From an uncultured Pedobacter sp. (GTDB lineage: Bacteria; Bacteroidota; Bacteroidia; Sphingobacteriales; Sphingobacteriaceae), in contig NZ_CAMLIG010000026.1 in assembly GCF_946480185.1 (NCBI RefSeq), positions 1 through 57,998 of the forward strand: 57,998 nucleotides of DNA. The letters run 5' to 3'. The notes under the pieces were generated by a model, which was given only the letters and a program-made list of their open reading frames with translations, was not told the origin of the DNA and searched no databases. Shown here piece by piece: positions 16,997-26,322 of this stretch; within the stretch, counting starts at the first letter, position 1, and every line of letters starts with the position of its first letter. The position numbers were made by a program, and so were the translations under genes.

Positions 16997-18415
16997 ATGC
17001 AATATTCTAGATTTTTTGTCTGTTTGCTAATAGTTGGCTTATTCAGTTCTTGCGCATCAAAAAAAGCAAATTTTAAACCAGAAGATGGTAGGGCAATAGC
17101 CTTTCCTGGAGCCGAAGGTTTTGGAAAATACACCACCGGCGGTCGTGGCGGAAAGGTTTACATTGTAAGCAATTTAGATGATGACGGAGAGGGAAGTTTA
17201 CGAAAAGCGGCGGTGAGCAATAGTCCCAGAGTCATTGTTTTTGCCGTTTCTGGTACCATTCATCTAAAATCAAAACTTAACATAAAATCAAACGCTACCA
17301 TAGCGGGGCAAACAGCGCCGGGTTATGGAATTTGTTTGGCCGATTATCCGGTTTCTTTGGCTGGGGATAATATTATTGTTAGGTTTTTGCGCTTTAGGAT
17401 GGGCGACCGCTATCAAAACGAAGGAAAAGTTGATGGCGCAGGCGGTGATGATGCTTTTGGCGGAAGTGGCAGAAAAAACATCATCATTGATCATTGTAGT
17501 ATAAGCTGGAGTACCGATGAAGTTTGTTCAATATACAAAGGAGACAGTACTACTTTACAATGGAACCTAATGAGCGAACCGTTAAACTATAGCTACCATT
17601 TTGAAACCGGTGATAAAGATTTTGAACATCACGGTTACGGAGGTATTTGGGGCGGTCAACATATGACAGCTCATCATAATTTATTTGCCCACTGCGGTAG
17701 TCGCAATCCTCGTTTTAACGGAGCAAGGTTGGGAGCTAGCCAAGAATTAGTAGATTTTAGAAACAATGTAATTTACGATTGGGGACATAACAGCGCTTAC
17801 GGCGGCGAGGGTGGCCAATATAACATCGTTGCAAACTATTACCTTTCCGGCCCGTCAACAAATGAATCGGTGAAAAATCGGATTGTAAATCCATCTTACC
17901 TAAAGAATACAGGTTTTGGTAAATTTTACGTTGCAGAAAACGAGGTTTTAGATTTTGAAAATGTTACTGAAAATAATGTTATAGGAGTACAATTGGATAA
18001 GGGTTTTACAGAAGGAGACAAAAAAAGTATTTTGGTACAGAGTCCGTTTGAAATAGTTCAAATTCCTAAAGAAACAGCTTCAGAGGCCTATGAAAAAACG
18101 CTTAAATCTGTTGGAGCTACATTACCAAAAAGAGACACCTTAGATCAGCGCATCATTACAGAAGTAAAAAACAGAAGTGGAAGAATGATTGATGTACAGG
18201 GCGGGTTTCCACACGGCACCTCCTATGAAGTTTCTAAAATCGCTTGGCCAAACCTTCAATCAAAACCTGCTTTGGCAGATACTGATGAAGATGGTATGCC
18301 CAATGATTGGGAAATAAAAATGAAATTAGATCCCAATAAAAATGATTCGTATTTATTTTCGTTAAATAAAAACTATACAAATATCGAAGTTTACATTAAT
18401 CAATTCGTTAAATAA
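16997..18415 (+). CDS. Pectate lyase, polysaccharide lyase family 1 (second copy)
   Basis: The 472-residue lipoprotein (signal ending SSCASK) is paralogous to the preceding lyase. It shares GAEGFGKYTTGGRGGKV, IAGQTAPGYGICL, IDHCSISWSTDEVCS, HHNLFAHCGSRNPRFNG and a C-terminal DTDEDGMPNDWE. An ATG follows the previous stop codon without a gap, which implies translational coupling. It probably cleaves pectate with a different preference in chain length or methylation. The two copies differ enough that they are not a recent duplication. Confidence 0.9.
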   Translation: MQYSRFFVCLLIVGLFSSCASKKANFKPEDGRAIAFPGAEGFGKYTTGGRGGKVYIVSNLDDDGEGSLRKAAVSNSPRVIVFAVSGTIHLKSKLNIKSNATIAGQTAPGYGICLADYPVSLAGDNIIVRFLRFRMGDRYQNEGKVDGAGGDDAFGGSGRKNIIIDHCSISWSTDEVCSIYKGDSTTLQWNLMSEPLNYSYHFETGDKDFEHHGYGGIWGGQHMTAHHNLFAHCGSRNPRFNGARLGASQELVDFRNNVIYDWGHNSAYGGEGGQYNIVANYYLSGPSTNESVKNRIVNPSYLKNTGFGKFYVAENEVLDFENVTENNVIGVQLDKGFTEGDKKSILVQSPFEIVQIPKETASEAYEKTLKSVGATLPKRDTLDQRIITEVKNRSGRMIDVQGGFPHGTSYEVSKIAWPNLQSKPALADTDEDGMPNDWEIKMKLDPNKNDSYLFSLNKNYTNIEVYINQFVK

Positions 18416-18445
18416 AGCAATTGTTCACCATTAAAAACAAAAACA

Positions 18446-19198
18446 TTGAAAAAATTAATCATCCTACTTTCTGTTGTTACAATTACATTACTAAGTTTTA
18501 TCAATAAGCAAAAAATAACAGTTTACCTTATCGGAGACTCAACGCTTTCCATTAAGGCGATAAATACTTATCCGGAAACGGGATGGGGAATGCCGTTTTC
18601 TTGGTTTTTTAATAGCGATGTAAAAGTAGATGATCGGGCGATGAACGGCAGAAGTACCAGCAGTTTTTTAAAAGAGAATAGATGGCAGCCTATAGTAGAT
18701 TCTTTAAAACCGGGAGATTATGTACTGATACAGTTTGGACATAATGATGAAGTGCCCACAAAAAAAACCTATACTACGCCAGAGCAATATGTAATGTACC
18801 TTACTAAATACGTTAAAGAAACTCAGCAAAAGGGAGCTTTTCCAGTCTTGATTACTCCAGTTGCCCGCCGTTCTTTTGATGAAAACGGAAAGGTTGTGGA
18901 TACACATAAACAATATGCACAGCTGGTTAGGGATTTGGCAAAAAAGCTAGATGTGCCATTGATAGACTTAAGCGCAAAAAGTATGGATTTACTGCAACAG
19001 TTGGGCGAGGAAAAATCGGCGATGATTTATAATCATGTTGTACCCGGAGAAAACCCTAATTATCCTAACGGAAAAGAAGATAATACGCACTTTAACGAAC
19101 TTGGCGCCAGAAAAATGGCACAGTTGGTTTTAAGCGGAATTAGGGAGTTAAACTTACCGCTTAAAAACTATATTGTAGGTGAGAAAGCAAAACAGTAA
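18446..19198 (+). CDS. Rhamnogalacturonan acetylesterase-like SGNH hydrolase (CE12)
   Basis: The 250-residue protein removes acetyl groups from pectin. All SGNH blocks are present: GDST (Ser32), NGRS (Gly68), GHND (Asn100) and DNTHF (Asp212, His215). The N-terminus (KKLIILLSVVTITLLSF) is a signal peptide or anchor. The best start is a TTG at 18446, because no ATG gives a complete signal peptide. It is 30 bases after the second PL1 gene and is followed by a terminator, so it ends the first transcription unit. Confidence 0.9.
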   Translation: MKKLIILLSVVTITLLSFINKQKITVYLIGDSTLSIKAINTYPETGWGMPFSWFFNSDVKVDDRAMNGRSTSSFLKENRWQPIVDSLKPGDYVLIQFGHNDEVPTKKTYTTPEQYVMYLTKYVKETQQKGAFPVLITPVARRSFDENGKVVDTHKQYAQLVRDLAKKLDVPLIDLSAKSMDLLQQLGEEKSAMIYNHVVPGENPNYPNGKEDNTHFNELGARKMAQLVLSGIRELNLPLKNYIVGEKAKQ

Positions 19199-19251
19199 AT
19201 CAATCGATCAGCTTTTTATAATTCGCTAGCATTTAATTTTTTATAAGAATT

Positions 19252-19285
19252 GCCCTCGGTTCAAAGCGGTTCCGGGGGCTTTTTT
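19252..19285 (+). terminator. Intrinsic terminator after the CE12 gene
   Basis: GCCCTCGG (19252-19259) pairs with CCGGGGGC (19272-19279) with one G-T wobble, and six T follow. It closes the first pectin transcription unit. Confidence 0.82.
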
Positions 19286-19334
19286 GTGTATGCTATTTAA
19301 GTCAAAAAAATATCCGGTTTAAAAGCTGAAAAAC

Positions 19335-19360
19335 CGGCATCGTTCCCGGCAGCGATTGCA
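19335..19360. promoter_or_regulatory. LacI-type operator, site 2 (before the T9SS protein gene)
   Basis: The right half (19348-19360) matches the half-site GGCAACGATTGCA at 12 of 13 positions, and the left half keeps the ATCGTT core. The site is 135 bases before the start codon at 19496. Confidence 0.7.
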
Positions 19361-19495
19361 CACTTTTATTCATCTAAATGCTTCATTAATCAGTAGTGAT
19401 GTGTCTATATTGAATCACCAATTTATTTTTAACCCGAATTTAACGTCTTCCAACATTTGTGCGAAAAGAAGTTAAGCTCATAAATCAAAATTATT

Positions 19496-20797
19496 ATGAA
19501 TAAAAAGCTACTTTATTTTTTTAGTGCTTCAATAAGTTTGATAGTACTATCAAACAGCTCATTTGGTCAAACAGCCGCATCTGCGACTTGGGCTTTAAGC
19601 ACCGACAAAACAGTTGCGACCATTGGATCAATTAACGCTACCGGTCAGGTTTTAGGAGAACTAACGGACAGAACGTATAGTGCCAATATAGAGTATCTTA
19701 CAGGAGGATTTCAGAGGCTAACTTCGACCTCAGTTTATACTGCTACATCAACAGCAACTCCTCCTGTAACATCCCCATCCATACCATTTGTAACCGGTGG
19801 AAATCCAGATTTAACTCATTTCTCGGAATTTAAGGTCACTTCACAAGCGTCTACTTATACTAAAATCAATGATTTTCAAATAACGGCTTTTGGGGGCGGG
19901 ACAGGAAATTGTCGTCTAATAGTTTTTTATTCTTTAGACGGTTTTGCAACAGCTGGTATTCCAATGCCTTCCGCTGGAACTTATAATTCTATATCCTATC
20001 TGGCCGCGGATGCTACGAATGCAGTTGTACTCTTAAATACAAGTACCGGAGGAAAAGTCTCTACATCCACACCAGCTACTGCTACATTAGAGGACGCTAC
20101 GTTGAAGTTTACTGGAATAAATAAAGTTCTTGCGCCAACAGAAACATTTACGGTTAGAGTGTATCCTTTTTTGTCTTCTGCATCCACAACTTCTGCAAGA
20201 TATTTTATTAGTCAAAAAGCTGTTATAAGTGCTACTACTGCTTCGACACCATCCCTTTTACCTTTAGATTTCCTTTCCTTCACAGCAAAATCAGATGCTT
20301 TCGGTAAAACTGTGTCTTTAAACTGGTCAACTACAAACGAGGTGAATACTAAAAATTTCGAAATCCAAAGAAGAACAGATGGTTCTGATTTTGTAACTAT
20401 TGGCACTTTAGCTAGTAAAAATGTAGCAGGTACCCATAATTACTCTTTTACAGATAACAGTGCAGTTTCAGGTAATTCATATTACAGAATTGTACAATAT
20501 GATAACGACGGTGCATCAACAATCAGCAAAATACAAGCGGTAACCACCAATACATCAGCCGGGTTATCAATATACCCAAATCCTACAGCAAGCATATTAA
20601 GCATAAGCCATAGCCTTGCAGAAGCTGGTGCCAATGCCAAAGTAATTGGTATGGATGGTAAAACTGTTTTACAGCAAGCTCTTGGTTTAAACTCAACAGA
20701 AACCAAATTAGATGTATCACAACTTACCCCGGGAAATTATTTATTGATTTTAGATAATCGGGATCAGAAATCTTCTCTTAAGTTTGTTAAGCAATAA
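19496..20797 (+). CDS. T9SS type A sorting-domain protein of unknown function
   Basis: The 433-residue secreted protein has a Sec signal ending SSFGQ. An N-terminal all-beta domain rich in Thr, Ser and Ala (about 25-245) is followed by a fibronectin-like module (about 262-348, NWSTTNEVNTKNFEIQRR). A C-terminal Por secretion tail follows (about 355-433, LSIYPNPTASILSIS, ending SSLKFVKQ). The tail directs export through the type IX system and surface attachment or release. I recognise no catalytic domain. It is flanked by an operator before it and terminators after it, so it is a monocistronic member of the pectin regulon. A carbohydrate-binding or adhesive role is an inference. Confidence 0.85.
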   Translation: MNKKLLYFFSASISLIVLSNSSFGQTAASATWALSTDKTVATIGSINATGQVLGELTDRTYSANIEYLTGGFQRLTSTSVYTATSTATPPVTSPSIPFVTGGNPDLTHFSEFKVTSQASTYTKINDFQITAFGGGTGNCRLIVFYSLDGFATAGIPMPSAGTYNSISYLAADATNAVVLLNTSTGGKVSTSTPATATLEDATLKFTGINKVLAPTETFTVRVYPFLSSASTTSARYFISQKAVISATTASTPSLLPLDFLSFTAKSDAFGKTVSLNWSTTNEVNTKNFEIQRRTDGSDFVTIGTLASKNVAGTHNYSFTDNSAVSGNSYYRIVQYDNDGASTISKIQAVTTNTSAGLSIYPNPTASILSISHSLAEAGANAKVIGMDGKTVLQQALGLNSTETKLDVSQLTPGNYLLILDNRDQKSSLKFVKQ

Positions 20798-20803
20798 AAT
20801 CCA

Positions 20804-20841
20804 GTAAATAATAGTGAGGTGTTAACCTCCCTATTATTTAC
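20804..20841. terminator. Long hairpin after the T9SS protein gene
   Basis: Seventeen stem positions (20804-20820 with 20825-20841) have one mismatch and a 4-base loop. No T-run follows, so this may protect the 3' end instead of terminating. Confidence 0.55.
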
Positions 20842-20958
20842 CCGGTGGTTAACCACAAGTACATAGGCTACGGTTGACGGGCATATATTTAGTGAGTTTT
20901 AATAATGGAGATAGTGATTCTGTTTTAAAATTTATTAAACGCTAAATCGGGCAAGTTT

Positions 20959-20993
20959 AAAAGCGCTGTGCTTAAAAGTACAGTGCTTTTTTT
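20959..20993 (+). terminator. Intrinsic terminator before the PL9 unit
   Basis: AAAAGCGCTGT (20959-20969) pairs with ACAGTGCTTTT (20980-20990) with one wobble, ending in a run of seven T (20987-20993). It lies directly before operator site 3. Confidence 0.8.
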
Positions 20994-21000
20994 GTTTTTA

Positions 21001-21026
21001 CACATTGTTAGCCGGCAACGATTGCG
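21001..21026. promoter_or_regulatory. LacI-type operator, site 3 (before the PL9 lyase gene)
   Basis: The right half (21014-21026) matches the half-site at 12 of 13 positions. The left half is the most degenerate of the four. The site lies 123 bases before the PL9 gene. Confidence 0.68.
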
Positions 21027-21149
21027 CAAATTTAAACTACTGATTGCTTTTTATTGCCTATCGTTTTGGCTAAAATTGTAATTGTTCATCCAATTTATAA
21101 ACCATTTTTCTAAAAGAAAAAACTGATAAGAAATTAAAATAATAAACAG

Positions 21150-22304
21150 ATGAAGTTAAAAAATATAATTCCTGCAACAGCAGTTTTGATGTTTGCAATC
21201 AATTCTTGTTCGGTGGCTCACAACAAAGCCATAGGGGCTTCCCAACAGGTTGCGGTTTCACAAAAAGCAGCTACAAACGAAATCAAGGTTTCTACGCCAG
21301 AAGAGGTTTTGGTAGCGGTAAAAAATGCCCAACCAGGCGATGTAATTCTAATAAAAGGTGGCGATTACGCTTTTAACCAACGTATAGATATTAAAATTGA
21401 CGGCACAGCAGAAGCACCAATAGTATTTAAGGCAGATCCAAGCAACACGCAAAGACCTGAATTTGATTTTACAGCTTTAGGCGAAGGCGACTCGAACCAA
21501 GGCATCATTTTAAGAACAAGCTACTGGCATATCAAAGGGATTGACATTGTTAAAGCCGGAGATAATGGAATTTTAATCACCGGAGGGCATAATAATATTA
21601 TTGAGTTCTGTTCATTTTCGCAATGTTCTGACACCGGTTTACAGCTAACAGCCGGCGCTGCAGATAACCTAATTTTAAACTGCGATTCTTATTTTAACGC
21701 CGATTCAAAAGTAGAAAACGCCGATGGTTTTGCCTGTAAAATAGATGTAGGTTCTGGCAATAAATTTAAAGGATGCCGGGCATGGCAAAACCTCGATGAT
21801 GGTTGGGACGGCTACTTAAAAAGAACAGATAATATTACCACAACGTACGAAGATTGTTGGGCATTTAATAACGGCATGCTAAAGGATTTTAGAATAAGTG
21901 GTGGCGATGGAAACGGCTTTAAAACCGGCGGCAGTGATGATAAATTATTGAAACATAACGCAATATATACAAATTGTATCTCTACAGGCAACACAAAAAA
22001 CGGTTTTGACCATAACAGCAACCGAGGAACAATTGCTTTGTTAAATTGTGTGTCTTTTTTTAATAAAGGGAAAAATTTGAGCTTCGGCGCTAAAAACCAA
22101 GTTGCTAAACTGGTGGTAAAAAACTGTGTAGTTTACGGAGTGGTAGGCTCTTTAGAAGCAGACAAAACTATAATCGACAACAATAGCTGGCAGTTGGACA
22201 AACAGCTAAAAATGGCAGATTTTATCAGTTTGGATGTTAAAGAACTATCTAAACCGCGTAAAGCCGATGGCAGTTTGCCCGATATCAATATTCCTAAAAT
22301 ATAA
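21150..22304 (+). CDS. Pectate lyase, polysaccharide lyase family 9 (lipoprotein)
   Basis: The 384-residue protein has a lipoprotein signal (INSCSVA) and a right-handed beta-helix with the PL9 signature region NADGFACKIDVGSGNKFKGC then AWQNLDDGWDGY. It also has a regular run of Asn- and Gly-containing turns (GGHNNIIEFCSFSQCSDTG). PL9 enzymes cleave polygalacturonate or rhamnogalacturonan by beta-elimination, with a lysine as the base. The gene follows operator site 3 and is 8 bases upstream of the CE8 esterase, so the two are co-transcribed and presumably act on the same chains. Confidence 0.9.
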   Translation: MKLKNIIPATAVLMFAINSCSVAHNKAIGASQQVAVSQKAATNEIKVSTPEEVLVAVKNAQPGDVILIKGGDYAFNQRIDIKIDGTAEAPIVFKADPSNTQRPEFDFTALGEGDSNQGIILRTSYWHIKGIDIVKAGDNGILITGGHNNIIEFCSFSQCSDTGLQLTAGAADNLILNCDSYFNADSKVENADGFACKIDVGSGNKFKGCRAWQNLDDGWDGYLKRTDNITTTYEDCWAFNNGMLKDFRISGGDGNGFKTGGSDDKLLKHNAIYTNCISTGNTKNGFDHNSNRGTIALLNCVSFFNKGKNLSFGAKNQVAKLVVKNCVVYGVVGSLEADKTIIDNNSWQLDKQLKMADFISLDVKELSKPRKADGSLPDINIPKI

Positions 22305-22312
22305 ATCGTAAT

Positions 22313-23305
22313 ATGAAAACTTACTCCCTAAAGCATCTTTTGTTTTACACTTTACTTTTTTTAACGCCCTTGCTTAGCAAAGGGCAGGCTCAGGTTTTTA
22401 ATTATACCGTTGCACAAGATGGCAGTGGCGACTTTAAAACCATTCAGGAAGCTGTAAATAAGGTTCGTGATCATTCACAGCAAACGGTAACCATCCACAT
22501 TAAAAACGGTGTTTATCACGAGAAGTTGGTAATTCCTTCATGGAAGAAAAACATTGCCCTTATCGGCGAAAGCAAAGAGAAAACCATTATCACTAATGAT
22601 GATTACTCTGGTAAAGATTTCCCTACTAAAGATTTTACCGGAAGCAACAAGTACAGCACTTATACTTCTTATACAGTTTTAATCCAAGCTAATGATTGCA
22701 GTGCAGAAAATATTACCATCCAAAATACTGCCGGTAGAGTTGGCCAGGCCGTAGCTTTAATGATTGAAGGAGACAGGGTGAGCATCAAAAATTGCAATAT
22801 TTTAGGTAATCAGGATACTTTATACACCGCAAAAAACGGACGTAATTATTTCGAAAACTGTTATATAGAAGGCACCACCGATTTTATTTTTGGCGAGGCT
22901 ACTGTGGTTTTCCAAAACTGCACCATCAAAAGTCTCGCAAATTCTTATGTCACAGCAGCGTCAACTCCGGCAAATCAAAAATACGGTTATGTATTTTTCA
23001 ACTGTAAATTAATTGCAGCAGATGATGTTAGCCAAGTTTTTTTAGGCCGACCGTGGCGTCCTTACGCAAAAACAGTTTTTATCAATTGTGATTTAGGAAA
23101 GCAAATTTTGCCCGAAGGCTGGAATCCTTGGAAAGGCGACGCCATGTTCCCAAACAAAGAAAAAACTGTTTTTTATGCAGAATATAATAGCAAAGGAGAA
23201 GGTGCAAATGCTACAAAAAGAGTAAGTTGGTCGCATCAGCTCTCTAAAAAAGAAGCTGAGAAATATACCCTAAAACATATTTTTTGCGACTGGCTGCCCA
23301 AATAA
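22313..23305 (+). CDS. Pectin methylesterase (CE8)
   Basis: The 330-residue protein has a cleavable Sec signal (ending near KGQAQ). CE8 motifs are complete: GQAVAL (Gln146), GNQDTLY (Gln167, Asp168), TTDFIFG (Asp190) and LGRPWRPYAKTVF (Arg and Trp). It removes methyl esters from homogalacturonan and so exposes the substrate of the lyases and GH28. It is the last gene of the PL9-CE8 unit and converges on the DUF5686 gene with only 13 bases between stop codons. Confidence 0.94.
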   Translation: MKTYSLKHLLFYTLLFLTPLLSKGQAQVFNYTVAQDGSGDFKTIQEAVNKVRDHSQQTVTIHIKNGVYHEKLVIPSWKKNIALIGESKEKTIITNDDYSGKDFPTKDFTGSNKYSTYTSYTVLIQANDCSAENITIQNTAGRVGQAVALMIEGDRVSIKNCNILGNQDTLYTAKNGRNYFENCYIEGTTDFIFGEATVVFQNCTIKSLANSYVTAASTPANQKYGYVFFNCKLIAADDVSQVFLGRPWRPYAKTVFINCDLGKQILPEGWNPWKGDAMFPNKEKTVFYAEYNSKGEGANATKRVSWSHQLSKKEAEKYTLKHIFCDWLPK

Positions 23306-23318
23306 TCTGAAGATATTT

Positions 23319-25871
23319 TTAGAGACTTACATGTATCGCAACTCTAAATCCTAATGTAGAAATTTGCGGATTGTTTACGTAAGTAAACCTTTTTATAAGA
23401 TCAACCCTTAAAAACTTAAGGATGTTGCCAACGCCTATACTTCCCTCTACGTAAGGTTCTTTGCCAAGCGTGTAAGTTCTTGAAACCCCGTTACTGTACA
23501 ACGGAAATTGTATCAAATTCGGATGCAAACCGGGATTATTCTCATCTCGCAAGCCTCCGTATAATGCTTTTATTGTGGCTAATTCTCTTAAATGGAATTT
23601 TTTAACGAGCGGTATTTTGTTGAAGAAGAAGCCGTTAAAATTTTGCTCCACCAGTAAACTTACATACCTATCGCTCACAAATTCCAAAAAGTTCATCAAA
23701 TTATATGAATTAAATAAATTAGCATAAGTTTGGTTTCCTTGGTGGATAGTTAACAGCGGAAAAGGTGCTTTACCTAACACATCACCGGCTTCTAAAGTAA
23801 CATAACTAAAACCTAGCTGAGAAAATTGAAAATTCTTATCTATAGAAGCAGAAAGGCTCGAGTAATTGTATTGTCCGCCGAATAAGCCCGATATACCTTT
23901 GGAATAATTAAAGTTAAAAACAGGATAAGGCGAAAAAACATGAACTCTCCCTGTTTTTCCTTGATAAAATTTTTCCTTAGGGGCATATCTCAGCCTTAAT
24001 GCTATTTCGCTAGTGGTAAGTTGGCCAATATTTACCGCATTATTGTTTTGAATGGTTTGATAAACTAAACCGCCATCTGGACTTTCTGTAGATTTTTTAA
24101 AGCTTAAATTATACGAAAAGTGGTTTTCAAATTCCTTTATATATTCTAGCTGGTAAACATCATTGTATAGCAGAATGTCATTTACACCTCTTTTAAAAGA
24201 AAGAAAAAAGCTGCCCTCTTGGTTATAAAACAAATCCTGTCCAGGGATTTTTGTATCACGCAGAAAACTTGCGGTAATATAATTTTGTGGAAATTTATAG
24301 ATGGATTGGTGATTTATTGAATAGGTTCCGGCTACGTAAAATTTTAATTGCTCGTCTTTAAAACCGTAAGCAAAATAGTTTTCTAAAAAATAGCTCTTAC
24401 TTAAATTAGGCGTAGTTCTACCTCCAACCCTCAAACGAGCGCCTTCTACATTATTAAAACTAGCAAAAGTTTCTATCGGGCCAATTTCAAAATATTTATA
24501 GGTTTTGTAGCCGGTACCCAAAACAGAGGCAAGTTCTGCGGTTCGTTTGAAGGACGGTATGGTTTGTAAAGTATCCATGTTGCGGTATATCGCTGCCTGC
24601 CCCTTGCTTAGCGTGTCCATTCGGTTTGTTGCCCAAAAATCATCCTTTTTTAAACCGGCGTCTGCTAAAGTCTCCACTTTTTCTCCTCTAAAAATACTGT
24701 CTGGGATAACCTTATTGAATTGGTAGTTTTTAAAGGAGACACTTCTCTCTCCGGTAAGACCAAAACCGCTATTCTTTAATACGCCGAAGTTGGCTTTTAC
24801 ATCACTTTTGGTTAAAAAGTAATGTTGCTGGCTGTCTTGGCTAAAAGCTAAGTCAATATTTAGCGCCCTTACAAAATTTATGTTTACATTTTTACTAATC
24901 AAAAGCTTTGCCTTTTTAACGGCATATTTTCCGTCCAGCGTGATATATAATATCCCATCAAAAAGTAAATCGTTTGGGTTTCTTGCTTCAAAATTGAGTA
25001 CAATTAAATTCGGTTTCTGGTTTTTTAAAGTATCAGTAATATAGTATTTATAAAAAATGGGAGCGGTATTGGCTATAGGACTTAAAAATTGTTTCGCCAT
25101 TATTTCGAGGTTGTTCTCATAAATATCAACCTTTTGATAAATACTATTTATCCCAGATTTTACTCCGTTATTATCTAGGTATTTAGAAAAGTCAATACTC
25201 TTATTTGCTAAAACGATTGTTTTGTTTTCATCCGGATTACTTTTTAAATAGTGGTTTGATAAGCTTTCGGAAATATAAACCGGTAGGATATTTTTCCCGC
25301 CGATGTTACTAGAATCCTGCTTCTGAAACATAAATTGGTAATTCTTAAAAATCTTCTTTTGTTGCAGTTTGTCAGAAAAATTACTGATAGAGAAAATCGT
25401 TTTTTCATATTCCTGATAAGAAGTTGTTGTGGTAGCACCCAGCTTGTTTGAATCTCGATGAGCAATTACGTTATTGATCAGCTCAACGGCAGGGTTGTCT
25501 TTATTTCTGTATTTTTCTTTATTTCGTTTAGAAGAAACTGAAACTTCTTTTAACTGCTGTGAAGCTGGCGTAATAAACAAATCAATATTTTGAGTGGTTT
25601 TAGGAATAACGGTTTTATGTAGCGTTTGATAACCTACAACGCTAATTATAATTTTGGTGTAATTAGCCGGTGTTTCTAGCTTATATTCTCCATTGGCATT
25701 GCTGGTTGCGCCAATTTGCGTACCCTCAAAAAATACAGATGCAAAAGGAATTGTTTCTTTGGTTTTCGCGTCTTTTATTACACCGCTAACCACTGTGTTT
25801 TGCGCAAAACATGCATAAGAAATAACCGATAAAATAAACGTAAGAAAAAACGTAGTTTTTTTAATTTTCAT
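23319..25871 (-). CDS. DUF5686 outer-membrane protein with carboxypeptidase-regulatory-like domain
   Basis: The product is about 850 residues from the ATG at 25871; an upstream TTG at 25889 would add six residues but shorten a good signal peptide context. After the signal (ending CFAQ) there is a beta-sandwich carboxypeptidase-regulatory-like domain (about 25-105, SGVIKDAKTKETIPFASVFFEGTQIG). A long DUF5686 region follows, with a beta-barrel-like C-terminus ending GFRVAIHVSL. Function is unknown. It lies on the opposite strand within the pectin locus, has no operator copy and may be a bystander. A TAAGTTTG element on its strand (25909-25916) is a plausible -7 sequence. Confidence 0.85.
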   Translation of the reverse strand: MKIKKTTFFLTFILSVISYACFAQNTVVSGVIKDAKTKETIPFASVFFEGTQIGATSNANGEYKLETPANYTKIIISVVGYQTLHKTVIPKTTQNIDLFITPASQQLKEVSVSSKRNKEKYRNKDNPAVELINNVIAHRDSNKLGATTTTSYQEYEKTIFSISNFSDKLQQKKIFKNYQFMFQKQDSSNIGGKNILPVYISESLSNHYLKSNPDENKTIVLANKSIDFSKYLDNNGVKSGINSIYQKVDIYENNLEIMAKQFLSPIANTAPIFYKYYITDTLKNQKPNLIVLNFEARNPNDLLFDGILYITLDGKYAVKKAKLLISKNVNINFVRALNIDLAFSQDSQQHYFLTKSDVKANFGVLKNSGFGLTGERSVSFKNYQFNKVIPDSIFRGEKVETLADAGLKKDDFWATNRMDTLSKGQAAIYRNMDTLQTIPSFKRTAELASVLGTGYKTYKYFEIGPIETFASFNNVEGARLRVGGRTTPNLSKSYFLENYFAYGFKDEQLKFYVAGTYSINHQSIYKFPQNYITASFLRDTKIPGQDLFYNQEGSFFLSFKRGVNDILLYNDVYQLEYIKEFENHFSYNLSFKKSTESPDGGLVYQTIQNNNAVNIGQLTTSEIALRLRYAPKEKFYQGKTGRVHVFSPYPVFNFNYSKGISGLFGGQYNYSSLSASIDKNFQFSQLGFSYVTLEAGDVLGKAPFPLLTIHQGNQTYANLFNSYNLMNFLEFVSDRYVSLLVEQNFNGFFFNKIPLVKKFHLRELATIKALYGGLRDENNPGLHPNLIQFPLYSNGVSRTYTLGKEPYVEGSIGVGNILKFLRVDLIKRFTYVNNPQISTLGFRVAIHVSL

Positions 25872-26322
25872 AAATAAAATGCGCAACAAACTTCTTTTTA
25901 AGAGACCTCAAACTTAGAAATGTTATTACGATTTTTACATCTAAATAAAGTCAATTTATTTCTCAAAATCCTAGCAATAACGAAGAATTAGAAAACTTGT
26001 TACAGCCTATAAATTAGTTCATCACATTTTATAAAAAAACGGCAAAAGAAAATTAGTGTTTGAAAGTGTTTCCCACTCATTAATGCGGTGTTTGTTTTTA
26101 ATTTTTAAGATTTGACCAGTAGGCATTAAAAACGAATTCTGCACAAATGAATAGGTTTTTTTATTCTATTGTTCGGTAAATAAAGTTATGCAATCGTTGC
26201 CGGTAACGCTTGCGTAAATAAATAAGGCAATTGCGTTCCTCGCCATTACAAAAATCGTTAAAATTGTTTTAGATCTCGGTTTAACGTAATCTTCAAACCT
26301 AAAAACAAATTCAAATAAACAA
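25872..26322. other. Intergenic region between divergent DUF5686 and GH28 genes
   Basis: This AT-rich stretch of about 450 bases holds a likely minus-strand -7 element (25909-25916) and operator site 4 (26189-26214). I see no reading frame and no RNA gene in the remaining part. Confidence 0.6.
26189..26214. promoter_or_regulatory. LacI-type operator, site 4 (before the GH28-GH105-uxaB-uxaA unit)
   Basis: The left half (26189-26201) is TGCAATCGTTGCC, the perfect reverse complement of the half-site. The right half matches at 10 of 13. It lies 108 bases before the GH28 gene. TTG at 26169-26171 about 20 bases upstream may be a -33 element. Confidence 0.72.

Larger units (their letters stand above)
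20798..21149. other. 352-base intergenic region with two hairpins and operator site 3
   Basis: It contains a long imperfect hairpin (20804-20841), a 13-base palindrome (GGTGGTTAACCAC, 20844-20856), a typical intrinsic terminator (20959-20993) and operator site 3 (21001-21026). No reading frame is supported. Confidence 0.7.
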
